Source: M3007 sp031373665 (GTDB taxonomy: Bacteria > Bacteroidota > Bacteroidia > Chitinophagales > Saprospiraceae). Taken from it: DNA of 64,000 nt. Made by a program: the position numbers and the translations under genes. The DNA lies in contig JANMMZ010000010.1 of assembly GCA_031373665.1 (NCBI GenBank), positions 1 through 64,000 of the forward strand. Direction: 5' to 3'. The notes beneath the pieces are model-generated. The model did not search any database and was not told the DNA's origin. It saw nothing but the letters and a program-made list of their open reading frames with translations. This document shows, piece by piece, positions 43,814 through 52,166 of this stretch; the stretch's first letter is position 1, and each line of letters begins with the position of its first letter.

Positions 43814-46390
43814 TTACCCCTCTGTTTCTAATTCTTTTCCCTGCATTTCGCTCGTCTCCTCTTGCGTCGCCAAAGAGATCACTAGGCCATCCTTTGCTTC
43901 ATTCATAACAGCACTCATAGCAGCACCTTCCACTGGGTTTTCATTCAGGATGAACTCCGCAAGTGGATCTTCTATGTGTTTCTGTATGGCACGATGCAAC
44001 GGCCTTGCGCCAAACTGTGGATCATAACCCTTTTCAGCCACAAAGTCTTTGGCTTCATCGGTGAGCGTCAGCGTAAACTTCATAATACTAAGCCGTACCA
44101 TGAGACCAACCAAAGCATTGTCAATGATCTTGAATATTTCTTCACGACCAAGGCTATTGAATACCATCACATCGTCAATACGATTTAAGAACTCTGGTGA
44201 GAACGTCTTTTTCAAGGCATTTTGGATGACCACCTTGGTGTTTTCCTCTAAAGAATCTTGTCTTGTTTTGGTTGCAAAACCAACACCTTGACCAAAATCT
44301 TTCAGTTGGCGTACACCTATATTAGAGGTCATGATAATCAATGTGTTTTTGAAATCCACCTTGCGACCTAATCCATCAGTCAATTGACCATCATCCAATA
44401 CTTGCAACAGAATGTTGAATACATCTGGATGCGCTTTTTCGATTTCATCCAACAGTACGACAGAGTAGGGCTTGCGCCGTACTTTTTCAGTCAATTGACC
44501 ACCTTGTTCATAGCCTACATAACCTGGAGGTGCACCAATCAAGCGACTCACCGTAAATTTTTCCATGAACTCTGACATGTCTATCCGTATCAGATTGTCT
44601 TCGCTATCAAATAAATAGCGCGACAACGCGCGAGCGAGTTCCGTTTTACCAACCCCTGTAGGCCCTAAGAAAATAAAGGAACCCACTGGTTTTCTTGGAT
44701 CTTTCAATCCTACCCGATTCCGTTGGATGGCTTTGGCAATTTTGATAACATTTTCATCTTGGCCAATCACCATCTTTTTGATATCATCGGCCATAGAAAC
44801 CAACTTTTTACTTTCGCTTTGGCCCACTTTTCTTACGGGTATTCCAGTCATCATGGCTACCACTTCTGCTATATCATCTTCTGTGACTGGGTAGCGTTTC
44901 ACCTTGCTTTCTTCTTCCCACTCCATCTTTGATGCTTCTAGTTGGCGCACCAACCGGCTTTCCTGATCGCGCAGGTTGGCGGCATCTTCATATTGTTGGT
45001 TGCGAACAGCATGATTCTTTTGCTCCTTAATCTCCTCTATTCGCTTTTCCAGTTCTTCTATATGCTTGGGTACGACTATGTTTTTTAAGTGTACCCTTGC
45101 GCCTACCTCATCCAGTACATCAATGGCCTTATCGGGCAAAAAACGATCTGTGATATAACGGTCGCTCAAGCGCACACAAGCAACGATGGCCTCTTCAGCA
45201 TAACTTACATTGTGAAACTCTTCATATTTTGACTGTATATTTTTCAATATATGAACAGTGTCTTCTTGGCTTGGTGGATCTACCAATACTTTCTGGAAAC
45301 GACGATCCAAGGCACCATCTTTTTCGATGTGCTGACGGTATTCGTCTAGTGTAGAGGCACCAATGCATTGAAGTTCACCACGAGCCAAGGCAGGTTTCAG
45401 TATATTAGACGCATCCAAAGAGCCAGAAGCCCCGCCTGCACCAACCATGGTGTGGATTTCATCAATAAAGATAATGACATCGCGGCTTTTCTCCAACTCT
45501 GTCATGATCGCTTTGATCCGCTCTTCAAATTGACCCCTATACTTGGTTCCGGCTACCAATGCTGCCAGATCAAGCATCACGATACGCTTATTAAATAAGG
45601 TACGACTTACCTTCTTTTGTATAATGCGCAAAGCAAGACCTTCTACGATAGCGGTTTTACCGACACCAGGTTCACCAATCAAGATTGGATTATTCTTTTT
45701 CCGGCGGCTCAATATTTGGCTCACGCGCTCAATTTCTTTCTCGCGGCCGATGATGGGATCCAATTTGCCCTCTTCTGCCAGTTTGGTCACATCGCGCCCA
45801 AAATTATCCAATACCGGCGTGCGGCTTTTCTGTTCGCGTTTAGGCGACGATTGATAGCCACGGCGTTCCTCGTCGTCATCATTGTCATAAGTACCATCGC
45901 CTGGGGCTTGAGATACTATGTCTGGACTAGTTAGATCCTGTTCTGAGCGAACATAATCTAGTTCTTTTTTAAATGTGTCGTAATCCACGTCAAATTCGTT
46001 TAAAAGTTTAGTAGCATTGGTGTCTGCATGCTTTAGTAGTGCCAGCATCAAATGTTCAGGCATCACCTCGTCATTCTTCATCATCTTTGCTTCCACAAAA
46101 GTGACCTTCAGTACTCGTTGTACTTGGGTCGTGACTTGCATCTGACCGATCAGCAGGCTGTCGGCAGGCGGAAAATTACTGTATCGGGGAATGGATCGCT
46201 CTAAGTGTCTTCTCAGTTCATTAACGTCCACAGTCAGAGACTCCAGAACGCGCATGGAAAGATTGTTCTCTTCAGAAAGCATTCCCAGCAGCAGGTGTTC
46301 GGTACCAACATAGTCATGTCCCAACCTTCCAGCCTCTTGGCCGCTAAGGTTGATGATCTGTTTGACTATTGGCGAGAATTTTTTATTCAT
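43814..46390 (-). CDS. clpC: Clp protease ATPase subunit ClpC
   Basis: About 858 residues from the preferred ATG 46390 (MNKKFSPIVKQI), 11 codons inside the longest frame. It has two Clp-N repeats (1-145; DYVGTEHLLLGML), AAA+ domain 1 with Walker A GEPGVGKTAIVEG, a UVR coiled-coil motif (NQQYEDAANLRDQE near 440), AAA+ domain 2 with GPTGVGKTELARALS and Walker B VVLLDEIEKAH, and a C-terminal ClpP-binding region. It unfolds proteins for ClpP degradation in the cytoplasm. The UVR motif distinguishes ClpC from ClpA and ClpB. No CtsR or McsAB gene is nearby, so control differs from that in Firmicutes. Confidence 0.94.
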   Translation of the reverse strand: MNKKFSPIVKQIINLSGQEAGRLGHDYVGTEHLLLGMLSEENNLSMRVLESLTVDVNELRRHLERSIPRYSNFPPADSLLIGQMQVTTQVQRVLKVTFVEAKMMKNDEVMPEHLMLALLKHADTNATKLLNEFDVDYDTFKKELDYVRSEQDLTSPDIVSQAPGDGTYDNDDDEERRGYQSSPKREQKSRTPVLDNFGRDVTKLAEEGKLDPIIGREKEIERVSQILSRRKKNNPILIGEPGVGKTAIVEGLALRIIQKKVSRTLFNKRIVMLDLAALVAGTKYRGQFEERIKAIMTELEKSRDVIIFIDEIHTMVGAGGASGSLDASNILKPALARGELQCIGASTLDEYRQHIEKDGALDRRFQKVLVDPPSQEDTVHILKNIQSKYEEFHNVSYAEEAIVACVRLSDRYITDRFLPDKAIDVLDEVGARVHLKNIVVPKHIEELEKRIEEIKEQKNHAVRNQQYEDAANLRDQESRLVRQLEASKMEWEEESKVKRYPVTEDDIAEVVAMMTGIPVRKVGQSESKKLVSMADDIKKMVIGQDENVIKIAKAIQRNRVGLKDPRKPVGSFIFLGPTGVGKTELARALSRYLFDSEDNLIRIDMSEFMEKFTVSRLIGAPPGYVGYEQGGQLTEKVRRKPYSVVLLDEIEKAHPDVFNILLQVLDDGQLTDGLGRKVDFKNTLIIMTSNIGVRQLKDFGQGVGFATKTRQDSLEENTKVVIQNALKKTFSPEFLNRIDDVMVFNSLGREEIFKIIDNALVGLMVRLSIMKFTLTLTDEAKDFVAEKGYDPQFGARPLHRAIQKHIEDPLAEFILNENPVEGAAMSAVMNEAKDGLVISLATQEETSEMQGKELETEG

Positions 46391-46621
46391 AAAGCACAAT
46401 TTGCATTTAAAAAAGGGCATCAAGATTTCCAGCTACAAGTGTAGGGTATATTTATCGGACTGAACTACAAATGAACAAACAATTAACAAAAAAAATTTGA
46501 TTCGGTTCGTACGTGACATTTTATAACGCAAATATTGATTTTTTATGAGTGAAAAAACAGTGCCACAAATTTACAGAAATAAGGAAATCGTTTTTTTGTT
46601 ATGAAAACAACTAAGAATGGT

Positions 46622-46629
46622 TACTTTTG
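46622..46629 (+). promoter_or_regulatory. -7 box of the STAS gene
   Basis: TACTTTTG with a TTTG about 23 bp upstream (46595-46598). The longest reading frame starts inside this box, so the box supports the later ATG at 46690. Confidence 0.6.
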
Positions 46630-46689
46630 TGCCGAACTAATTTTACAAGTTGTTTAATTTTTTACTATCTGATTGAAAATCAGGCTTCT

Positions 46690-47040
46690 ATGAAATATAA
46701 AATAGATAAACAAGACCAGTACGCTGTCCTCTCTTTAGAAGAAGATAACCTTAATAGCACTATTGCACCACAGTTAAAAAGCGATTTTATTTTCTTTAAT
46801 CAGGAAGGAGTCAATAATTTAATTTTAGATTTAACAAATGTAAAATTTGTTGACTCAAGTGGACTTAGTGCCATATTGACAGGTCATCGCCTTTGGAAAA
46901 GCGATGGAGTGTTCATTTTGGCAGGTCAACTTCAACCTATGGTTGTAAAACTAATTGAGATTTCACGACTAGAAACCATTTTGATAATGATTCCTAGTGT
47001 AGAAGATGCCATAGAATATGTTAAAAAAGTAGAAGCCTAA
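46690..47040 (+). CDS. STAS-domain anti-sigma factor antagonist
   Basis: A 116-residue STAS-domain protein from ATG 46690 (MKYKIDKQDQYAVLSLE). The phosphorylatable serine motif of SpoIIAA/RsbV is intact: VDSSGLSAILTGHR near 57-70. In the known systems the unphosphorylated form binds an anti-sigma kinase and frees a sigma factor. No anti-sigma kinase, PP2C phosphatase or sigma gene is adjacent, so this is an orphan of the kind frequent in Bacteroidota. A promoter box at 46622 and tandem terminators about 140 bp downstream make it monocistronic. Confidence 0.85.
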   Translation: MKYKIDKQDQYAVLSLEEDNLNSTIAPQLKSDFIFFNQEGVNNLILDLTNVKFVDSSGLSAILTGHRLWKSDGVFILAGQLQPMVVKLIEISRLETILIMIPSVEDAIEYVKKVEA

Positions 47041-47177
47041 TGCTAGGTATTCTTAATTTTTTGTACATTTGTGGCATATTATTATATACGTTATCACTTT
47101 TGTATATTTTGTTTGAATAATTCGCAGTTTTTGCTGATTATTCTCATTCAGTTTATAATTTTTCTTTATAATCTCAT

Positions 47178-47216
47178 GAGCCCCTCCGGTTAGGCTCGCA
47201 GTGAGGGGCATTTTTT
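47178..47216 (+). terminator. First of two tandem terminators, with alternative stem
   Basis: GCCCCTC (47180-47186) pairs with GAGGGGC (47203-47209) and six T follow. The same 5' arm can instead pair as GAGCC (47178-47182) with GGCTC (47193-47197), which would break the terminator, so the sequence can take two exclusive folds. Confidence 0.75.
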
Positions 47217-47218
47217 AG

Positions 47219-47247
47219 AAGGTTCGCAATCGCGGGCCTTTTTTTAT
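47219..47247 (+). terminator. Second tandem terminator
   Basis: AAGGTTCGC (47219-47227), loop AATC, then GCGGGCCTT (47232-47240): nine pairs including two G-U, followed by a run of T. Confidence 0.8.
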
Positions 47248-47339
47248 ACCCATGCTTCTGATAAAACACTGCTCTTTACAATCCATAAAAGTTACATTTT
47301 TTTCTTGAATTCATCGGCCTATAAATACTTTGCCTCGAT

Positions 47340-47372
47340 TTTGGTACACACTCAAATTATTACGTACGTTTG
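47340..47372 (+). promoter_or_regulatory. Full Bacteroidota promoter of the 47510 gene
   Basis: TTTG at 47340-47343, 21-bp spacer, TACGTTTG at 47365-47372. It predicts a leader of about 130 nt containing a perfect 11-bp hairpin (AATTCTACTTT at 47451-47461 with its complement at 47473-47483) 27 nt before the ATG. Confidence 0.7.
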
Positions 47373-47509
47373 CACTTTATTCCAGTACCGTTCCTAAGAA
47401 AGTGAAAAGAATCAATGCCTTTTCCACGGTTTTACATTCTAAGTGCTTTTAATTCTACTTTTCCAGAGTGCCAAAGTAGAATTAAGAATACAACTTAAAT
47501 CTACGAATA

Positions 47510-48322
47510 ATGAAATATTTCATACTACTCTGTGTTTCGTGCCTGATTGCTATAAACGGTACTCATGCCCAAGTATTTATGAGGCCGGTGGACAATGCCG
47601 CTTCAATGGGAGTCGGCACAGCCACTATTTCGACACCCGTTACCGATTTAGGCATTGCTAATGATGCACAATTGGGGTTAGGCAAAAAATGGGGAGTCAT
47701 GCTAGGATCTGCTGTCCCATTTGGATTGTCTGGATGGAGAACTGGTTTTTTTCAAGCCTATAAAGGTTTTGGAAAGTCCAATGGACTCGGCGTAGAAATA
47801 ACCTCTTCGGCTACCGACGATCTCGGTGAGCAACGATACCGATTGATGTATGGTCGCCGGTTAGGATCAAAGATATTGGTGGGTGCCAGCGCCAATGTAT
47901 TGCGGATCTCCGCTCGCGAATACGGATCAGCCACCTCTGCTACCGCTTCAGTGAGCGCATTGGCACAGGCACTACCACAACTATGGATCGGAGCCAGTGT
48001 GCAAAATCCGATTCAATTAAAAATAGGGGACGATATGCTTCCTACTGTGTTGCGTATTGGAGCCACTTGGAAGCCGGGCGAAACACTCATGATTATGGCT
48101 GAGACGGAAAAAGATCTTGACCGTCCAACCATGATTAAAGTAGGTATTCAATATAAGCCCTCCGATATGTTCGCACTGCGATTGGGGGTACGCAACAATG
48201 AGGTAGCCCGTATAGCATTAGGTATCGGTATTAAAGTGAAAAAGAAATGGCACCTGGATCTTGGTAGCGAATGGCATCCTGTATTGGGCATTACGCCTGC
48301 GTTATCGATTTTAATGAATTAA
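47510..48322 (+). CDS. Outer-membrane barrel protein, PorV-like
   Basis: A 270-residue protein with a signal peptide (1-20, THA-Q) and a mature sequence of alternating hydrophobic strands ending in a terminal strand, so an outer-membrane beta-barrel. The N-terminal MRPVDNAASMGVGTATISTPVTDLGIAND resembles the start of PorV/UPF0164 barrels but lacks the usual NPAGL motif. It may be a simplified PorV relative; function unknown. It has its own promoter and a long structured leader with a hairpin near the start codon, which hints at translational control. Confidence 0.7.
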   Translation: MKYFILLCVSCLIAINGTHAQVFMRPVDNAASMGVGTATISTPVTDLGIANDAQLGLGKKWGVMLGSAVPFGLSGWRTGFFQAYKGFGKSNGLGVEITSSATDDLGEQRYRLMYGRRLGSKILVGASANVLRISAREYGSATSATASVSALAQALPQLWIGASVQNPIQLKIGDDMLPTVLRIGATWKPGETLMIMAETEKDLDRPTMIKVGIQYKPSDMFALRLGVRNNEVARIALGIGIKVKKKWHLDLGSEWHPVLGITPALSILMN

Positions 48323-48515
48323 ATATTTCTTTAAAAACGCTTTTTACCTTAAAAAACCTTGTTTTTGACCCAGTAAACATATGGTTTGCAAGTCTTAACA
48401 ATCCGCTAACACTAAAAAGTTATAAAATTTAGTTACTCTTTTGTAAGACTGGCGTAATTATTGCGTTATTCGAATCAATACAGAAACGAATCATTCACAA
48501 GCAAACTTTTTAGCA
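48323..48515. other. 193-bp gap
   Basis: AT-rich sequence with several TTAAAAA runs after the barrel gene. I see no clear terminator hairpin, no RNA gene and no exact TAnnTTTG box. Confidence 0.5.
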
Positions 48516-48926
48516 ATGAAAAATCTGTTTTTTTTAATGCTCCTGATAGTTGGTACATTTATGGAGGCCAACGCAAACAATGTAGTACCACAAGGCAATC
48601 CGGGATTGGATGCCATTTCTGTAGCACTAAGCAGCGGTGATGCAGATGCACTTTCCAAATTTTTTGGAGACAATGTTGAAATCTCCATTTCAGATGAAGA
48701 GTCAGTGTATCCAAAAGCCAAAGCCACCGAAATCGTGCGCAGCTTTTTCGCCAACAACAAGCCAAAATCATTCAACCAAGTACACAAAGGCAATAGCCGT
48801 GAAAACAGCGACCAATACTGTATCGGCAATTTGGCGGCTGCCAATGGTAACTACCGGGTATATCTGTATCTGAAAACCGTAGGTACCATTGTTACCATCC
48901 AAGAAATCCGTTTTGACAAAGAATAA
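48516..48926 (+). CDS. DUF4783-family exported protein
   Basis: A 136-residue protein with a signal peptide (1-19, EANA-N). The mature part matches the DUF4783 pattern: LDAISVALSSGDADALSKFFGDNVEISI, then KATEIVRSFFANNKP, then YRVYLYLKT. This is a small cystatin/NTF2-like fold found across Bacteroidota near core genes; its role is unknown. It is followed by a terminator and the bTHX gene. Confidence 0.85.
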   Translation: MKNLFFLMLLIVGTFMEANANNVVPQGNPGLDAISVALSSGDADALSKFFGDNVEISISDEESVYPKAKATEIVRSFFANNKPKSFNQVHKGNSRENSDQYCIGNLAAANGNYRVYLYLKTVGTIVTIQEIRFDKE

Positions 48927-48952
48927 TCCTCGTTATTGGATTAAAAAAATAG

Positions 48953-48990
48953 AGGACATACCTGATTTATTCATGGCATGTCCTTTTTTA
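48953..48990 (+). terminator. Terminator after the DUF4783 gene
   Basis: AGGACAT (48953-48959) pairs with ATGTCCT (48978-48984), with two further GC pairs inside, followed by six T. Confidence 0.8.
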
Positions 48991-48999
48991 TTTCTATAT

Positions 49000-49032
49000 T
49001 TTGCAAATTTACAAGATAAGTTATTACCTTTG
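49000..49032 (+). promoter_or_regulatory. Promoter of the bTHX gene
   Basis: TTTG (49000-49003), 21-bp spacer, TACCTTTG (49025-49032): a textbook Bacteroidota promoter, as expected for a highly expressed ribosomal gene. The leader is about 37 nt. Confidence 0.8.
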
Positions 49033-49075
49033 CGGCTTATTCATTCAGTTTATTAACCTAATTTGACGCTTAAAC

Positions 49076-49192
49076 ATGGGCAGAGGTGACGCAAAGACTA
49101 AGCGTGGTAAGATTACTCGTGGTTCACACGGTAAATCACGTCCTAAGTTACAAAAAATCAAAACGCTTTTGAAGAAGTTGGCCGGAGCGTAA
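49076..49192 (+). CDS. 30S ribosomal protein bTHX
   Basis: A very short gene: 38 residues starting MGRGDAKTKRGKITRG, continuing SHGKSRPKLQ and ending LLKKLAGA, strongly basic. This is the Thx/bTHX protein, which stabilises the 30S head in Thermus and is widespread in Bacteroidota. The start ATG is 37 nt after a strong promoter, and a strong terminator follows, so the unit is monocistronic. The MGRGDxKTKRGK start is the family signature. Confidence is high despite the size. Confidence 0.93.
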   Translation: MGRGDAKTKRGKITRGSHGKSRPKLQKIKTLLKKLAGA

Positions 49193-49221
49193 GCAATATC
49201 CAGTTTTTCATCCCGTTTTTT

Positions 49222-49270
49222 CAAGAGTCATCCCGATTGCTAACTGCACGGTGATGACTCTTGTTTTTTT
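49222..49270 (+). terminator. Terminator after bTHX
   Basis: CAAGAGTCATC (49222-49232) and its exact complement (49253-49263), 20-base loop, then seven T. Confidence 0.9.
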
Positions 49271-49289
49271 ACTAATTTATTTATAACTT

Positions 49290-50945
49290 ATGACACATCG
49301 CATGATTCGTTCTCAACACATGGCAGGGTTAAAAAAGAACGATTTTGACATACTAATTATAGGTGCTGGTGCTTCTGGTGCTGGTGCTGCCTTGGATGCT
49401 GCCATGAGAGGGTTAAGTGTAGCCTTGATAGATCGCGATGATTTTTCGGCATCTACTTCCTCCAAATCAACGAAGTTGATCCACGGTGGGGTTCGATACT
49501 TGGAGCAGGCCGTCAAAAATTTTGATTTGGCTCAACTCAAACAAGTGCGACACGGCCTTCAAGAACGCTATAATGTAATTAAAAACGCTCCCTTTTTAGC
49601 GCACCCATTGGCTTTGATGACTCCTTGTTATTCATGGTTTGAAGGTTTGTATTTTGCTATTGGTCTAAAAATATATGATTGGTTTGCTGGTAATGACCCT
49701 TTACCCAAAAGCAAATGGCTGGGCAAAGAAGAGGCATTGTCTCGTATTAAAGGCCTCAAAAAAGACCTACATAGTGCTGTATTATACTATGACGGACAGT
49801 TAGATGATGCCCGTTATAACATGCTATTGGCAAAAACAGCGGCAGAATCAGGGGCTAATGTGGCCAATTACGTTTCGGTGGTTGATTTTCAAAAAAATGC
49901 TGAGGGTAAGTTGTCCGTAGCGGTAGTGAAAGATGAAATCACTGGGGAGCAATTTGAGATTCGAGCTCAATTGATGCTCAATTGTACTGGGCCGGCGGCC
50001 GATACCATACGAATCATGGCAAATGCCACCAAGAAACCGCGAATCCAAAAGAGCAAAGGCGTACACGCCATATTACCATTGAGTGTATTGGGCAACACCG
50101 ATACAGCCCTATTGATCCCTAAAACGACCGATGGGCGGGTTATTTTTGCCATCCCTTTTCAAGGTCATTTGCTACTCGGTACTACCGATACCCCTTATGA
50201 GGTATCTGGCGATGATGAGCCTCTTTTAGAGGAAGCGGAAGTTGATTTTTTGCTTGAAAATCTAAATCGCTACACCCATACTCCAGTGGATCGCTCAGCA
50301 ATAACGGCTGGTTTTGGAGGCTTGCGTCCCTTATTGTCTCCAGAAGAGGGTAATAAAGACACTAAATCGTTGGTGAGGGATCATGAAGTGGAAATAGATG
50401 AAACAACCGGCTTGATCAGTCTTATGGGCGGCAAATGGACTACTTATCGCCTCATGGCAGCAGATGTGGTGGACGTGGCTTGCCAACAACTGGGCAATAA
50501 GACTAAATGTACGACCCAAGATAAAGCCCTTTCTGGTGCAGAAAGATATAGTGAATTGAGTTTGGAATGGTTTATAGAATCGTTGTCGCTTCCGAGGAAT
50601 TTAGCCAAACACCTTTGGGGCCGATATGGTAGAAATGCATATAAGGTAGGGGGACTCATCAGATTGGATAAATCTCTTGCTGATCCAATTGTGGCGGGTC
50701 ATCCTTTTGTCAAGGCAGAGGCTGTGTTTGCGGTTAGGGAAGAAATGGCATTGACCATTCGTGATGTATTAGCACGACGTATAAGGCTGGAATTACTAGA
50801 CTGGAACGCTACATTAGAAGCCATTCCGACCGTAGCATTGTTGATTGGTCGAGAATTGGGTTGGGATGAGGCAACTATTGCAAAAGAAAGCGGTCATTAC
50901 CAAGCACAAATTAGATCATTCATACATCAGGCGAGCAAAAAATGA
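49290..50945 (+). CDS. glpD: Glycerol-3-phosphate dehydrogenase (FAD)
   Basis: A 551-residue flavoprotein that oxidises glycerol 3-phosphate to dihydroxyacetone phosphate and passes electrons to the quinone pool at the inner membrane. Motifs are the FAD-binding IIGAGASGAGAALDAAMRG near 23-41, the STKLIHGGVRYLE signature near 60, and FGGLRPLL near 345. The C-terminal domain from about 410 is the usual helical cap. Several in-frame Met codons (residues 1, 5, 11) make the exact start uncertain; the Rossmann motif begins near 20 in any case. The stop overlaps the start of a LytTR regulator (ATGA). Menaquinone from the mqn pathway would be its acceptor. Confidence 0.93.
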   Translation: MTHRMIRSQHMAGLKKNDFDILIIGAGASGAGAALDAAMRGLSVALIDRDDFSASTSSKSTKLIHGGVRYLEQAVKNFDLAQLKQVRHGLQERYNVIKNAPFLAHPLALMTPCYSWFEGLYFAIGLKIYDWFAGNDPLPKSKWLGKEEALSRIKGLKKDLHSAVLYYDGQLDDARYNMLLAKTAAESGANVANYVSVVDFQKNAEGKLSVAVVKDEITGEQFEIRAQLMLNCTGPAADTIRIMANATKKPRIQKSKGVHAILPLSVLGNTDTALLIPKTTDGRVIFAIPFQGHLLLGTTDTPYEVSGDDEPLLEEAEVDFLLENLNRYTHTPVDRSAITAGFGGLRPLLSPEEGNKDTKSLVRDHEVEIDETTGLISLMGGKWTTYRLMAADVVDVACQQLGNKTKCTTQDKALSGAERYSELSLEWFIESLSLPRNLAKHLWGRYGRNAYKVGGLIRLDKSLADPIVAGHPFVKAEAVFAVREEMALTIRDVLARRIRLELLDWNATLEAIPTVALLIGRELGWDEATIAKESGHYQAQIRSFIHQASKK

Positions 50946-51667
50946 ATCCATTGCGTTGTATCATTGTAGAAGACGAGCCATTGGCCTCTGAAATATTGGC
51001 TGAATATGTAGGGCAGATTCCGTTTCTGACACTTACCCATATTTGCCATGATGCCATTCAGGCGCTGGATATTGTTAGGCAACATCCAGTGGATGTTATT
51101 TTTCTTGATATTAATTTACCAAAACTGAGTGGGCTTGATTTTTTGAAGACTTTGTTGCACCAACCGAGGGTGATCGTCACCTCTGCTCACCATGAGTATG
51201 CAATTGAAGGATTTGATTTGCAGGTGACCGATTATTTATTGAAGCCCATTGAATTTAGCCGATTTACCAAGGCAGTCCAAAAACTATTGCAACCACAACG
51301 CCTTTCCGATGTGTCAGGTCCATCTAAAGCAGTCGAACAACCCGTGCGGCCATACTATTTTTTCATGGTGAATAAACGCTCCGTGAAGATATTTTTGGAT
51401 GAAATATTGTTTATTGAAAGCCTTAAAGATGCTGTGGCTATTGTTACGAAAACGACTTCCTACAATACGCATTATCAACTAGGAGAACTGGAAGAATTGC
51501 TGCGAAACGATAATTTTTTACGGATTCACCGCTCTTTTTTGGTGGCAGCCAGTAAAATTGAATCTTATTCGGCTTCTGAAATTTCCATTTCAGGCAGAAC
51601 CCTGCCGATAGGCCGAAGCCACAAGGAGTATGTGATGGATCGGTTGAACAGTACTGGAATCAATTAA
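50942..51667 (+). CDS. LytTR-family response regulator
   Basis: A 241-residue two-domain regulator. Receiver domain 1-120 with the acidic pair Glu10-Asp11, phosphoacceptor Asp56 (VIFLDINLPKLSG), the TSAHHEYA switch and LLKPIEF lysine, all intact. The C-terminal LytTR DNA-binding domain is at about 135-240 (VNKRSVKIFLDEILFIESL ... FLRIHRSFLVAASKI). It binds DNA as a dimer at direct repeats and activates transcription when phosphorylated. No histidine kinase is adjacent. It overlaps glpD by four bases, so the two are translationally coupled. Its stop overlaps that of the convergent DUF423 gene. Confidence 0.92.
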   Translation: MNPLRCIIVEDEPLASEILAEYVGQIPFLTLTHICHDAIQALDIVRQHPVDVIFLDINLPKLSGLDFLKTLLHQPRVIVTSAHHEYAIEGFDLQVTDYLLKPIEFSRFTKAVQKLLQPQRLSDVSGPSKAVEQPVRPYYFFMVNKRSVKIFLDEILFIESLKDAVAIVTKTTSYNTHYQLGELEELLRNDNFLRIHRSFLVAASKIESYSASEISISGRTLPIGRSHKEYVMDRLNSTGIN

Positions 51668-52035
51668 AAATCAACTTTTAATAGCATAGCCCAACCCACA
51701 ATAAAAAATAAACCTCCAATGGGAGTGATCGGGCCTGCAAAGGCCACTGAAAATGGAATGAGGTCACGGCAAGCCAATAAATACAGTGACCCTGAAAAAC
51801 AGATAATACCTATCAAAAAGCACCAAGCGGCGCGTACTAACCAAATTTGTTCCACTTGTCCTTTTATCAATATGGCTACCCCTAGCATGGCCAAGGTATG
51901 GATAAAATGATAGGAAACTCCTTTCTCAAAGATGGCTAATTGATATTCTGAAAGCCTTGGCTTTAAGCCATGTGCGCCAAATGCGCCAATCACAACGGCT
52001 AAAATGCCTAAAATGGCAGCAATACGTAGAAACAT
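51664..52035 (-). CDS. DUF423 / TMEM256-type membrane protein
   Basis: A 123-residue protein with four membrane segments, from the preferred ATG 52035 (MFLRIAAILGILAVVIGAFGAHGL), 12 codons inside the longest frame. The motif GAFGAHGLKPRLSEYQLAIFEKGVSYHFIHTLAML and the C-terminal ITPIGGLFFIVGWAML identify DUF423 (YgdD/TMEM256). Function is unknown. It converges on the LytTR gene with overlapping stops and no terminator. Confidence 0.9.
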   Translation of the reverse strand: MFLRIAAILGILAVVIGAFGAHGLKPRLSEYQLAIFEKGVSYHFIHTLAMLGVAILIKGQVEQIWLVRAAWCFLIGIICFSGSLYLLACRDLIPFSVAFAGPITPIGGLFFIVGWAMLLKVDF

Positions 52036-52166
52036 AATAACGAGGAGTGATATAAAAAACAAAGCCAGCACTTCGTTACCGAGGGCGGCTGGCTTGGTCC
52101 ATACTTCAAAACTGGATTAAAATAGGCTGCAAAGATAATGCAGATATTATTTCTTTAGTAGATTTA

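Larger units (their letters stand above)
47041..47339. other. Noncoding region with tandem terminators
   Basis: The 469 bp between the STAS gene and 47510 have no credible gene. This first part holds two successive terminators at 47178-47247 after about 130 bp of AT-rich 3' sequence that could be a long untranslated region or a small RNA. The rest, from 47340, holds the promoter and leader of the next gene. Confidence 0.5.

Noticed and set aside
47178..47247. tRNA-like or other known structured RNA
   Set aside because: The hairpins are too short and carry T-runs; no cloverleaf or known RNA pattern could be built.
48491..48844. Antisense frames over the DUF4783 gene
   Set aside because: The plus-strand gene has a signal peptide and a family match; the antisense frames have neither.
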